A DNA stretch of 64,000 nt. Source: Paenibacillus wulumuqiensis (lineage in GTDB: Bacteria; Bacillota; Bacilli; Paenibacillales; Paenibacillaceae). Positions 16,141-24,444 of this stretch are shown here, piece after piece; the first letter of the stretch is position 1; the number at the start of each line of letters is the position of its first letter. The position numbers and the translations under genes were made by a program. The notes beneath the pieces are model-generated. The model saw nothing but the letters and a program-made list of their open reading frames with translations. It was not told where the DNA came from and did not search any database. Where the stretch lies: contig NZ_LAQP01000001.1 of the NCBI RefSeq assembly GCF_000971965.1, positions 372,001-436,000 of the forward strand, read 5' to 3'.

Positions 16141-18150
16141 TTATTCTTCCACAGTTAGGCCGTACATTTTGCAGGCTTCCGGCAATCCACCCACAAAATA
16201 TTTATCGGACGTCGTAAATGCCCAGGCGCCGTCGATTTTGCGGAATTGTCCGAGGACAAGCGTATCACACACCGCGCTGGGCATGTATTCAAACGTATGG
16301 TACAGATTAAGCTCGTTATCAATAATCAGTTCTACCCGCTGCTTGTAGGCATCCAGGGAACCGATAATGATGATTCGCTCGCAGTGAGACGGCAGCAGGG
16401 ACAGGTTCAGATACATCAGCTTTTCCCAGGTAGTATCGTTGATCAGGCGTATGCAGCCGCTGCTATGCTCTGGCTGGTTGTAGAAGACCAGATCGTCATC
16501 GCTGAGACAGTGGTCGTGTTCATTGACGAGAAAAGCCGAGATATCGATATCGATCTCATCCTCCGCTTCCTGCTTGGACAGCTTGAGCTTCAATTCATGC
16601 TCCGGTGATACTTCGACCCGTGAACGGAGACGGTCTTCGACCTTTTTCAGCTGTGTTTTGTCCCATATCTCCACATTCAGCTGATCGGCCAGCTGGAGGG
16701 CTGCACGGCTAAAGTAGTTGGTGGCGGCTACCATATATTTGGTACAGTTATACATCTGCGCACCGGCATACACTTCCTGAATCGCTTTGATCGGCACAAC
16801 ATTGTTAAAGCATTTCAGCTGCACCGCTGTCCGGATGCCTGCTTTAGTGATAACCAAATCGACTCCATAATCGGGAGCATACGGATCGCTGGTCGGCATC
16901 TCCACTTCATATCCCAGCTTGGTGAACAGATCCTGCATATGATATTCAAATGTTTTGCCATCCAGGGCAATGTCTTCGAGAACGCCGGGAGTGAAATCAT
17001 AGGTTTCCGTCAGATCGCTGATTCCATATTGCGCTCCGATCTTCTCCATACCAGCGTTATAGCCATTGCCGATGGCATGGAAGCGCCATTCTTCCTTGTA
17101 GGCATATAGAGCTCCCAGTTCCAGCGCTGTATTGTCCTGACACATACTCATGTCGATATGGTAGCGAAGCAGCTCGCGATTATCATAGGTCAGTATACGG
17201 ATATACAGCTGTTCCGGCGCACCACCCGGCATGACGAGAGAGAAGAGTACTTTGTCCTGACCGGCCTGTTCGACAGCGGACAGATTAATAATGTACTGCT
17301 CCATATCTTCGGTCGGCAGCTCTCTTCCATCAATATGCGTCATGCCAATCGTGGATTTGTTACCGAAAAAAGTAATATTCTCAGCATCCAGCAGCTTATC
17401 CTGTGTTAACAGCATCGCTGCGCTAAGACATTCTTCGCCGAATGTTTTCCAGCCAATACCGATTTTGAGATTCCGGTGTTCGATCGGAACTTTGGCCCCT
17501 TTAATAATGGAAGTGGAGCCGGATAGATCTTCTGTACGGCTGATCCGTACCCGGCCGCTCAGAGGCAGATCAGTCTTGTTGACGTATTGGGAGAATCGGT
17601 TGAGTACTTTGCGATACAGCACGGAAGTCGCCAGGCTGGAGATTTTGGGTGCATGGGTCAGGTTGATGTTTTTAGGCGGCGTGGCTGCACAGCGCAGCGG
17701 ATACCCTTTGATCGATACAAAGTTCCAAAACAGATGCGGTGCATGCATCGACTGCACGACCGGGACATATGGCGTAATCTCCTCATCAGTAAACCAGATA
17801 ATATGTGTCAATTCGCTGGTATGGAAAAGATCAGAGAACAGATCCACCCGTTCTCCGGTAGAGGCATCCTTACCATAGATGCTGTTTTTCATATACTTGG
17901 GTGCACTCTTCTCATTGAATTCCGGCAAACGGTAAAATTCGCCACCCAGCTGGGCCAATACCTGAATGTCTCCATACATCGACAGTGGAGAGAATTTGTT
18001 GAATACAGTCTGCATATTATTGCGCTTCATATATCGCTGCAGACTTTCCATCGTATTAATGATAAATATGTATTTGATTTTGGCGCCATCGACATCCTGG
18101 CGTGTGAGATAGGACTGGTAAGATGCTCTGTAGTTGCGGACGGAATTCAT
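16141..18150 (-). CDS. Multidomain stress protein: vWA-like - TerD - Mrr-type nuclease - TerD
   Basis: A 669-residue protein with an unusual architecture. Residues about 22-150 resemble the TerF-type von Willebrand A domain (LTHIIWFTDEEITPY, HLFWNFVSIKG), but the metal-site DxSxS is replaced by NTMES. About 210-378 is a TerD domain (IIKGAKVPIEHRNLKIGIGW, ELLRYHIDM, EEWRFHAIGNGYNAGMEKIG). About 396-500 is an Mrr-like restriction endonuclease fold: FEYHMQDLFTKLGYEV, D431 in DYGVDLVI, Q444-x-K446 in AVQLK, then VYAGAQMYNCTKYMVAATNY, so the nuclease site looks intact. About 531-667 is a second TerD-like domain (IDIDISAFLVNEHDHCLSDD, LVFYNQPEHSSGCIRL). TerD domains bind Ca2+ and belong to phage, tellurite and DNA-damage stress systems. 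No other ter gene is adjacent. RBS AAGGGGTCTTGTC. Confidence 0.82.
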   Translation of the reverse strand: MNSVRNYRASYQSYLTRQDVDGAKIKYIFIINTMESLQRYMKRNNMQTVFNKFSPLSMYGDIQVLAQLGGEFYRLPEFNEKSAPKYMKNSIYGKDASTGERVDLFSDLFHTSELTHIIWFTDEEITPYVPVVQSMHAPHLFWNFVSIKGYPLRCAATPPKNINLTHAPKISSLATSVLYRKVLNRFSQYVNKTDLPLSGRVRISRTEDLSGSTSIIKGAKVPIEHRNLKIGIGWKTFGEECLSAAMLLTQDKLLDAENITFFGNKSTIGMTHIDGRELPTEDMEQYIINLSAVEQAGQDKVLFSLVMPGGAPEQLYIRILTYDNRELLRYHIDMSMCQDNTALELGALYAYKEEWRFHAIGNGYNAGMEKIGAQYGISDLTETYDFTPGVLEDIALDGKTFEYHMQDLFTKLGYEVEMPTSDPYAPDYGVDLVITKAGIRTAVQLKCFNNVVPIKAIQEVYAGAQMYNCTKYMVAATNYFSRAALQLADQLNVEIWDKTQLKKVEDRLRSRVEVSPEHELKLKLSKQEAEDEIDIDISAFLVNEHDHCLSDDDLVFYNQPEHSSGCIRLINDTTWEKLMYLNLSLLPSHCERIIIIGSLDAYKQRVELIIDNELNLYHTFEYMPSAVCDTLVLGQFRKIDGAWAFTTSDKYFVGGLPEACKMYGLTVEE

Positions 18151-18232
18151 GACAAGACCCCTTCATTCTATTTTATGAATAAATCTACGACTGCCTATGG
18201 AAAGGCTGGACCATAACCTGCATTTCCATCAA

Positions 18233-18275
18233 TAAAAAAGCGAATCCCTCTGCTGACAATCAGAGAAAGATTCGC
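18233..18275 (-). terminator. Intrinsic terminator of the radical SAM gene
   Basis: GCGAATC / GATTCGC outer arms with an inner CTCTG / CAGAG stem, followed on the minus strand by TTTTTT. Confidence 0.8.
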
Positions 18276-18346
18276 TCCTCATATGGTAGATATTAACACT
18301 TTAGATGGAAATAAGGAATACAAAATTATCCAGACGTAGCTTTTAC

Positions 18347-19183
18347 TTAGCTTTTCAAAAATGCTTCTTCCTTGGATACTCTTACCCTGTCTGCAGGAAA
18401 ATATTTGCCAAAGTAACGCCGGACTCGCTCGTGAATATCGCCTGCATACCAATCCTGAAATTCATGTTCCCGGAACAGCTCCGGCATCTCCAGCTGACGG
18501 GAGCGACGTCCTCCGGCTCCATCGCCGATCGTCAGGGTATCAATCCAGATATGATCGGCAGCGGACTGCAGCAATTCCGGGAAAGCCGGCGTAAACGGCA
18601 GTACTGGTGAAATAGCCGCCTGTGTGGTGATTCCCTGTTCATGCAGCTCGGTCAGCGCATTGATCCGCAGTCTGATGCCCGGCGCATAGGGTGCGAAGAC
18701 CCGCTTAACATCTTCCCGATCCGTCTCGATAGTCATGGAGACCAGAAGTTCGCAGCGCTCCCGGAGCTGGAGCAGCAGATCCAGATCACGGGTAACTAGC
18801 GGACTGCGTGTCTGGATCTGCAGCATATCCGGCGGGTTCTCCAGCATAGCCTCCAGAATACCGCGGGTAATCCGGGCCTTGCGCTCGGCGGGTTGATAAG
18901 GGTCTGTTGCAGACGACATAAAGATATGAACAGGCTTGCCTTTAGATCGCAGTCGAGTCATTTCCTTATCATATATGACCGCAGCATTCGTCTTGATCTC
19001 CAGCCATTCTCCCCACGGCATGTCACGAAACTGCTGGATCGGCATCTGTCGAACATAGCAGTATTTGCAGGAAAAAGCACAACCGCTGTAGGGATTCAGC
19101 GAATGGGTAAATCCGACATCCAGATAACCTTTGACCTCGGTGAGAATCTTTTTCGAGAGTATGTCTGTAGTCTGTATGTTCAT
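18347..19183 (-). CDS. SPL-like radical SAM protein
   Basis: A 278-residue radical S-adenosylmethionine enzyme of the SplB-like group (Rv2578c family), related to spore photoproduct lyase but shorter and of unknown substrate. The [4Fe-4S] ligand motif C-x3-C-x2-C is at NPYSGCAFSCKYCYVRQMP (about 32-50). Other family landmarks are IFMSSATDPYQPAE, LQIQTRSPLVTRDLDLL and VSMTIETDRED. RBS GGGAGGG precedes the ATG. Monocistronic, with its own terminator. Without genetic context, DNA repair or tRNA modification remain guesses. Confidence 0.9.
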   Translation of the reverse strand: MNIQTTDILSKKILTEVKGYLDVGFTHSLNPYSGCAFSCKYCYVRQMPIQQFRDMPWGEWLEIKTNAAVIYDKEMTRLRSKGKPVHIFMSSATDPYQPAERKARITRGILEAMLENPPDMLQIQTRSPLVTRDLDLLLQLRERCELLVSMTIETDREDVKRVFAPYAPGIRLRINALTELHEQGITTQAAISPVLPFTPAFPELLQSAADHIWIDTLTIGDGAGGRRSRQLEMPELFREHEFQDWYAGDIHERVRRYFGKYFPADRVRVSKEEAFLKS

Positions 19184-19316
19184 GTGTGTCCCTCCCGTAC
19201 GATGAATCTATGCCGCTTATTTTTTCGTATTTTGTTTAGTAAACTTTCTTTTTGATTATTATTTAGGCATACTAAGTATATGGTTGTTCACGTTATTATG
19301 ATTACAGGAGAGAATT

Positions 19317-20090
19317 ATGGAAAATCAGATTCAGCAGTTGAAGTTAATTCGTAACAATATGACGCGTTTTATGATGATGTATGAATTCGCCTTAAAAGAG
19401 CTTACCACGAAAATCGAAATTCTGAACGATGAATTTCATGTTTTGCATGAATACAATCCCATCGAACATATCAAATCCCGAATCAAATCACCGGATAGCA
19501 TTATGAAAAAGCTGCAGCGCAAAGGATTCGCCCAAAGCCTGGATGATATCAAGGAGACGGTTCGGGATATCGCCGGACTGCGCATCACCTGTTCCTTTAC
19601 CGAAGATATCTACCGGGTCTGCGAGATGCTCACCAATCAGGCCGATATCCGAGTGATCGAGATCAAGGACTATATCCGTAATCCCAAGCCTAACGGCTAC
19701 CGGAGTCTGCATATGATTATTCAGGTGCCTGTGTTCATGTCGGACCGGCAGGAAGATGTCTATGTGGAAGTACAGATCCGTACGATTGCGATGGACTTCT
19801 GGGCGAGTCTGGAACACAAAATCTTTTACAAGTATGAAGGCGCCGTACCCGAACATCTGCTGAATGAACTCAAGGACGCTGCAGACTCTGCTACTGCGCT
19901 GGATCACAAGATGGAGCGACTGCATTATGAGGTTCAGTCGATCAAGTCGGTCGACACGATGCAGCCCGAATACGAACTGATCCAACAGCTGACAGATAAC
20001 CATCAGCTGAATATCCCGGAAGCACTGCTGCGGCTCGCCACCGGGTCACTAACCGGATCAGCCAAAGTAGAATTACCTGCCGACAAGTAA
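19317..20090 (+). CDS. Small alarmone synthetase, RelA/SpoT synthetase domain
   Basis: A 257-residue protein with only the (p)ppGpp synthetase domain, which transfers pyrophosphate from ATP to GDP/GTP during stress. Motifs: RKGFAQSLDDIKETVRDIAG, LRITCSFTEDIYRV, the ligand loop NPKPNGYRSLHMIIQVP, and VYVEVQIRTIAMDFWASLEH, which includes the catalytic Glu and the EHK segment. No hydrolase, TGS or ACT domain. It is about 45 residues longer than B. subtilis SasA (YwaC) or SasB (YjbM), with an N-terminal coiled-coil-like helix and a C-terminal extension. RBS ACAGGAGAGAATT. Monocistronic. Whether it is of the RelP or RelQ type cannot be decided by eye. Confidence 0.9.
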   Translation: MENQIQQLKLIRNNMTRFMMMYEFALKELTTKIEILNDEFHVLHEYNPIEHIKSRIKSPDSIMKKLQRKGFAQSLDDIKETVRDIAGLRITCSFTEDIYRVCEMLTNQADIRVIEIKDYIRNPKPNGYRSLHMIIQVPVFMSDRQEDVYVEVQIRTIAMDFWASLEHKIFYKYEGAVPEHLLNELKDAADSATALDHKMERLHYEVQSIKSVDTMQPEYELIQQLTDNHQLNIPEALLRLATGSLTGSAKVELPADK

Positions 20091-20113
20091 CCCGCTGCTG
20101 AGATAGCACACGC

Positions 20114-20154
20114 CAAATAAGCCGCTCCGGTATAGAACAGGAGCAGCTTATTTG
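20114..20154. terminator. Hairpin after the alarmone synthetase gene
   Basis: CAAATAAGC-CGCTCC / GGAGC-A-GCTTATTTG arms with an 11-nt loop. Strong stem but only a short T run, so termination efficiency is uncertain. Confidence 0.6.
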
Positions 20155-20273
20155 ACGTATAACTGTATTTATTTCCTAGAGGTTCATTTTTACTGCCATA
20201 AAAATAAAGTATGAGACTGTATTCCACAAATTCTGACCATTCCATCTGACAACAAACAGCGAGATAGCTGTGA

Positions 20274-20714
20274 TTACAACTCTTTACTATAATGGTCGTA
20301 CTGCGTATCCAGCTCCATGCCTGCACGCTCATACAATGCTTTGGCTGGTGTATTATCCACATGCGTCTGCAGGATCACCCGCGCAGCACCATCATTTCTG
20401 GCAAAATTAAAAGCCTGCTCCAGCAGAGCACGTCCTGCCCCTTTCCCTCGGCAGTCACCTGCAATAAACAGATCATTTAATAAATAAATCCGGCTTATCC
20501 CGATTGACGTAAACAGCGGATACAGCTGGGTAAATCCTACAGCCTGTCCTTGCTCATAAGCGAGAAAGATAACCGATTCCCCTCTCTCGATACGTTCTTC
20601 GATAAACTTCTGAGCCGCTGCCGGGTCACTGTCCTGCCCATAAAACACCCTGTATTGATCAAATAATGAAGTCATGTCGCTCAGATGCTGCAAATTCGCT
20701 TTGATGATGTCCAT
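20274..20714 (-). CDS. GNAT family N-acetyltransferase
   Basis: A 146-residue GCN5-related acetyltransferase. Motif B/A region: ISRIYLLNDLFIAGDCRGKG followed by AGRALLEQAFNFARNDG, the acetyl-CoA pyrophosphate loop being CRGKGAG; the C-terminal HVDNTPAKALYERAGMELDT is the usual alpha4/beta7 segment. RBS AAAGGAG. Divergent from a MocR/PdxR-like regulator with operator-like repeats between, which makes it that regulator's likely target. Acetyl acceptor unknown; an amine substrate linked to amino acid or PLP metabolism is inference from the regulator type. Confidence 0.88.
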   Translation of the reverse strand: MDIIKANLQHLSDMTSLFDQYRVFYGQDSDPAAAQKFIEERIERGESVIFLAYEQGQAVGFTQLYPLFTSIGISRIYLLNDLFIAGDCRGKGAGRALLEQAFNFARNDGAARVILQTHVDNTPAKALYERAGMELDTQYDHYSKEL

Positions 20715-20824
20715 GATCAGGCTCCTTTTGTTGGGCTGGCATTGATTCCAGCCTGTAATTTTATTTCATATTCTGTATCTGTTCTGTACAGTCCAGCTGG
20801 TTTCTTATATAGTATTTATAATTT

Positions 20825-20875
20825 CTGACATGTATAAAAGGTACAATTTTTCAGATTATAACATGTCAGATTATC
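20825..20875. promoter_or_regulatory. Operator-like repeats between GNAT and MocR genes
   Basis: CTGACATGT (20825-20833) and ACATGTCAG (20861-20869) are perfect inverted arms 27 bp apart. TCAGATTAT also occurs as a direct repeat at 20851-20859 and 20867-20875 (16-bp period). MocR proteins commonly bind direct or widely spaced repeats in divergent promoter regions. Confidence 0.5.
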
Positions 20876-20913
20876 ATGTTACACTGGACAATTGTTAAAG
20901 GAAGGATAACGCA

Positions 20914-22302
20914 ATGAAAGAACTATTAATCCATCTCGATCATAATCGGCCCAAATACATACAAATCTATCACTCGATTCGCTCATTGATCGAGGAAGGA
21001 GAGCTGCAGGAACATACGGCGCTTCCTTCAATCCGCCAGCTGGCCGAACAGCTCGGAGTCAGCCGTAATACGACACTGACTGCCTATGAGCAATTGCTTG
21101 CCGAAGGATATATTCGCAGTGAAGCCAAAAAGGGTTATTATGTAGAGCCTGTCGAAGAACTGGGCACAGATACAACACCCATTGGAAAAGGATTGCCGCC
21201 AGCAGCCGACCTGCCGTCGTTAATTGATTTTCGTATCGGCAGTGTAGACCGCGAATCGTTTCCACTGCATCAATGGCGTAAATGTGCCAATGCCATATTG
21301 CATCGGCCCGGGATCTATACGTACGGTCATTATCAAGGGGAGCCTGAGCTCAGACAGCAGATCATAGCCTATTTGCTGCAATCCAGAGGAATCCGGGCAA
21401 CCGCTGACCGGCTGATTATAGGCAGCGGGACACAGCAGCTGCTCCTGCATCTGTCCATACTACTGAAGAGAAACGGCTGCACTTCGGTAGCCGTCGAAGA
21501 ACCGGGTTATGATGGTGCACGCACCATATTTCATATGCAGGGATTGCAGACAGAGCCGATCCCGGTAACTTCCAGAGGAATCGATCTGCTGCAGCTGAGG
21601 AAGTCGGTATCCAACATCGCCTATGTTACTCCTTCCCATCAATTTCCGATCGGGGCTGTGCTGCCGGTATCGGAGCGTCATCAGCTGCTCAAATGGGCGG
21701 AAGAACGACAGGGATACATTATAGAAGATGATTACGACAGCGAATTTCGCTATCGGCATCAGCCAATCCCTGCACTTGCTTCGCTGCAGCAGGATGCCCC
21801 GGTCATCTATCTGAGTACCTTTTCCAAAGCGTTCCTGCCCTCGATCCGGTTAAGCTATATGCTGCTGCCGCCTGGCTTGATGGAGCAGTATGCGCAGACT
21901 TTTACCTTTGTCGAGCAGTCCTCATCGGCTTTGCATCAGCAGACGATGGCTTATTTTATGGAGCAGGGGTACTGGGATTCCCATGTGCGCAGGATGCGGG
22001 CGATCTACCGCCGCAAGATGCATGTGCTTGTTATGGCTTTGCAGGAGGCTTTTGGTGAAGAGATCCGGATCATCGGTACGCATTCGGGCCTGTATATTCT
22101 GGTAGAGATTCAGCACCCTGTTCCTGAAGAAGAACTGATCCGGCAGGCACTGCATCATGGTGTGCAGGTCTACCCAACGAATCGTTACTATTCCGCACCC
22201 ACAGCAGCACAAAGACCCACGGTTCAGCTGGGCTTCAGTAACCTGACGCCAGAGCAAATTCTGACCGGTGTACGGCTGTTACGGCAGGCTTGGACCCAAT
22301 AA
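20914..22302 (+). CDS. MocR/PdxR-type transcriptional regulator (GntR HTH plus aminotransferase fold)
   Basis: A 462-residue chimeric regulator. The GntR winged helix occupies about 10-75 (ALPSIRQLAEQLGVSRNTTL, AYEQLLAEGYIRSEAKKGYY). A fold-type I aminotransferase-like domain follows from about 110: YGHYQGEPELRQQIIAYLLQ, VEEPGYDGARTIF, IIEDDYDSEFRYR, and the PLP Schiff-base lysine in STFSKAFLPSIRLSYMLLP. These proteins sense PLP, GABA, taurine or similar amines. It is probably a regulator of the divergent GNAT gene and not of pyridoxal synthesis, since no pdxST genes are adjacent. RBS AAAGGAAGGATAACGCA. Confidence 0.92.
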   Translation: MKELLIHLDHNRPKYIQIYHSIRSLIEEGELQEHTALPSIRQLAEQLGVSRNTTLTAYEQLLAEGYIRSEAKKGYYVEPVEELGTDTTPIGKGLPPAADLPSLIDFRIGSVDRESFPLHQWRKCANAILHRPGIYTYGHYQGEPELRQQIIAYLLQSRGIRATADRLIIGSGTQQLLLHLSILLKRNGCTSVAVEEPGYDGARTIFHMQGLQTEPIPVTSRGIDLLQLRKSVSNIAYVTPSHQFPIGAVLPVSERHQLLKWAEERQGYIIEDDYDSEFRYRHQPIPALASLQQDAPVIYLSTFSKAFLPSIRLSYMLLPPGLMEQYAQTFTFVEQSSSALHQQTMAYFMEQGYWDSHVRRMRAIYRRKMHVLVMALQEAFGEEIRIIGTHSGLYILVEIQHPVPEEELIRQALHHGVQVYPTNRYYSAPTAAQRPTVQLGFSNLTPEQILTGVRLLRQAWTQ

Positions 22303-22568
22303 TCTAGTTAAAGCGCCCCATTTCTGGTTAAAAACCTGATAGCACCTGCTATCCGGCAATGGAATTTATTGCGCCATACAGGGTGTGCGGCAGCTTGGTA
22401 GAGGTCGCCGGGACAACGAACGAACTTTAAGCAGACTGGCGCATCTTCTCAGAGTGTCAGATTAGATGTAATGTAACTATTTACTTATGAAGAGGTGTCA
22501 TTTCTTAATTAAATAGTGTAAAATTAATTGTTGTGCTATCTATTGAATTCACAAAGGAGTGTGCTGAT

Positions 22569-23549
22569 ATGAAAGCTATTATTGTTGAACAACAGGAAAA
22601 TGCTAACGGGCTTAAGCTAACGGATCTTCCCGCTCCCGTACCTGCTCCCGGTGAGCTGCTGGTTAAGGTTCATGCCGCAGCGATTAACCGTACTGATATC
22701 GTGACCCGTGAGGGTAAATCCGGCTATGCCACCAATCCGATACTCGGTGTTGAGATTGCCGGCGTCGTCGAGCAGATCGAAGGGAGTTCCGAATACAAGC
22801 CTGGCGACCGGGTAATGGGACTCGTCAACGGTGGTGGTTATGCTGAATATGCTGTCATGCCGGCAGACCGGGCGATGAAGATTCCTTCCACCTATTCGTT
22901 CGAACAGGCTGTAGCGGTACCGGAAGTATTCCTGACTGCCTATCAGACGCTGTACTGGATCGGCCGTCTGCAGCCCGGCGAATCCGTACTCATCCATGCA
23001 GGTGCAAGCGGCGTCGGTACAGCCGCGATTCAGCTCGCCAAAAAGCTGAGTAATGCACAGGTCATCGTTACCGCCGGTTCCCAGGAGAAACTGGACTTCT
23101 GCCGTAATCTGGGCGCTGATGTGCTGATCAACTACAAGCAGCAATCGTTCGAGGAAGAAGTACTCAAGGCTACGAATGGACAGGGCGTTGATCTGATCCT
23201 CGACTTTGTCGGTGCGGATTACTGGGACAAGAACCTTGCCAGTATTAAAAAGGAAGGTCGCTGGGTGCTGATCGGTATTCTGGGCGGTATTCAGGTAGAG
23301 CAGGTGAACCTGTTTGCGCTGATGTCCAAATGTGTACAGCTCACCGGTACCCTGCTCACACCGAGAAGCGACGAATACAAGGCGCGGCTAACCGCTGATT
23401 TTGTCAAAGACGTGGTTCCGCATATGGAACAGGGCGAAATCCAGCCGATTGTCGATACGGTCTTCCCGCTTGCTCAGGCGATGGAAGCCCAGCAGCATAT
23501 GGAAGCCAACCGTAATATCGGCAAAATCATTCTCAAAGTCGCCGAATAA
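22569..23549 (+). CDS. Zinc-independent quinone oxidoreductase (MDR superfamily)
   Basis: A 326-residue NADPH:quinone reductase-like member of the medium-chain dehydrogenase superfamily, close to the TP53I3/PIG3 and Qor type. It has the GroES-like start DLPAPVPAPGELLVKVHAAA followed by INRTDIVTREGKSGY, the segment ESVLIHAGASGVGTAAIQLA for NADPH binding, and no zinc-ligand cysteines. ATG at 22569 is chosen because of AAAGGAGTGTGCTGAT; the frame is open to 22533. Monocistronic. Likely removes quinones or reactive carbonyls. Confidence 0.92.
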   Translation: MKAIIVEQQENANGLKLTDLPAPVPAPGELLVKVHAAAINRTDIVTREGKSGYATNPILGVEIAGVVEQIEGSSEYKPGDRVMGLVNGGGYAEYAVMPADRAMKIPSTYSFEQAVAVPEVFLTAYQTLYWIGRLQPGESVLIHAGASGVGTAAIQLAKKLSNAQVIVTAGSQEKLDFCRNLGADVLINYKQQSFEEEVLKATNGQGVDLILDFVGADYWDKNLASIKKEGRWVLIGILGGIQVEQVNLFALMSKCVQLTGTLLTPRSDEYKARLTADFVKDVVPHMEQGEIQPIVDTVFPLAQAMEAQQHMEANRNIGKIILKVAE

Positions 23550-23617
23550 GCATAATATGTAGAACATGTATGCATATTCCGAAGAAGCACCGGTATCTTC
23601 GCAAGTGCATACATTCC

Positions 23618-23662
23618 AAAAAAAGCTGCAGGGACAGGCATATGCCTGGTCTGCAGCTTTTT
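23618..23662 (+). terminator. Intrinsic terminator of the quinone oxidoreductase gene
   Basis: AAAAAAGCTGCAG / CTGCAGCTTTTT arms with an inner CAGGCATATGCCTG stem; symmetric enough to act on both strands. Confidence 0.88.
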
Positions 23663-23785
23663 GATGTCCGGTTTCGGTTGTTGGCAGACAGATGCCTATC
23701 GCTCTGCCCGCTTTTGCTGCTGTCTGTTGGTTGCAAATAGCCTCCTTCAAGCTTGTAGCATTAACTTTTCTGCCTGTTTCCATAC

Positions 23786-23821
23786 AAAAAAGCAGTGAAT
23801 TTCAATAGCGAAATTCACTGC
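23786..23821 (-). terminator. Intrinsic terminator of the des-desK-desR unit
   Basis: On the minus strand GCAGTGAATTT / AAATTCACTGC arms are followed by TTTTTT. The stop codon of desR (23815-23817) lies in the first arm. Confidence 0.88.
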
Positions 23822-24426
23822 GATTTGAACCAGCCTTTTTCCTTGAAATGCTTGATCGCTTCGATCCGGTTGCTCACATTCAGCTTATCCATAATGATCG
23901 AGACGTAATTGCGGACTGTTCCTGTTGTAATAAACAGTTCGCTCGATATTTCCTTGGTGTTCTTGCCATCCGCGATCAGTTCCAGCACAGCCTTTTCCCG
24001 TTCGGTGAGTGGATTCTTCTCGCCGTAGTAGCCATCATCGATCAGCTCGGAAGCATAGATTTTGCGTCCGGCCATGACCATACGAATCGTATGAGCGAGC
24101 TCTTCAATCGGGCTGTCCTTGAGCAGATAACCCTGTATATCCGCTTTGAGCGCCCGTTCAAAATAACCGGTTCGGGCAAAAGTCGTGAGAATGATCACTT
24201 TGCAGCTGCTTGTTCCCTTGAGTTCCTCTGCCGCATCCAGTCCGCTTTTGGCAGGCATCTCGATATCCATAATACAGATATCCGGCTGCAGGGTGCGAAC
24301 CAGCTGGACCGCCTCTTCCCCGTTCGTTGCTTTACCGATAACGGTGATGTCATCTTCGAGATCCAGCAGCGAAGCCAGTGCACCGAGCAGCATGCGTTGA
24401 TCTTCAGCAATGACAATTTTGATCAT
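23815..24426 (-). CDS. desR: LuxR/NarL-type response regulator, DesR-like
   Basis: A 203-residue response regulator. The receiver domain (1-120) has the acidic pair E8-D9, phosphoacceptor D54 in CIMDIEMPAKSGLDA, T/S near ILTTFARTGYF and K105 in YLLKDSPI. The LuxR-type HTH is at about 138-195 (NPLTEREKAVLELIADGKNT, KEISSELFITTGTVRNYVS). In B. subtilis DesR-P activates the desaturase gene after cold or loss of membrane fluidity. Here it is third in the order des, desK, desR, 18 nt after the kinase gene, which matches the B. subtilis operon and supports the name. RBS AGAAGGTTCTGGAT. Confidence 0.93.
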   Translation of the reverse strand: MIKIVIAEDQRMLLGALASLLDLEDDITVIGKATNGEEAVQLVRTLQPDICIMDIEMPAKSGLDAAEELKGTSSCKVIILTTFARTGYFERALKADIQGYLLKDSPIEELAHTIRMVMAGRKIYASELIDDGYYGEKNPLTEREKAVLELIADGKNTKEISSELFITTGTVRNYVSIIMDKLNVSNRIEAIKHFKEKGWFKSQ

Positions 24427-24444
24427 ATCCAGAACCTTCTTTCT

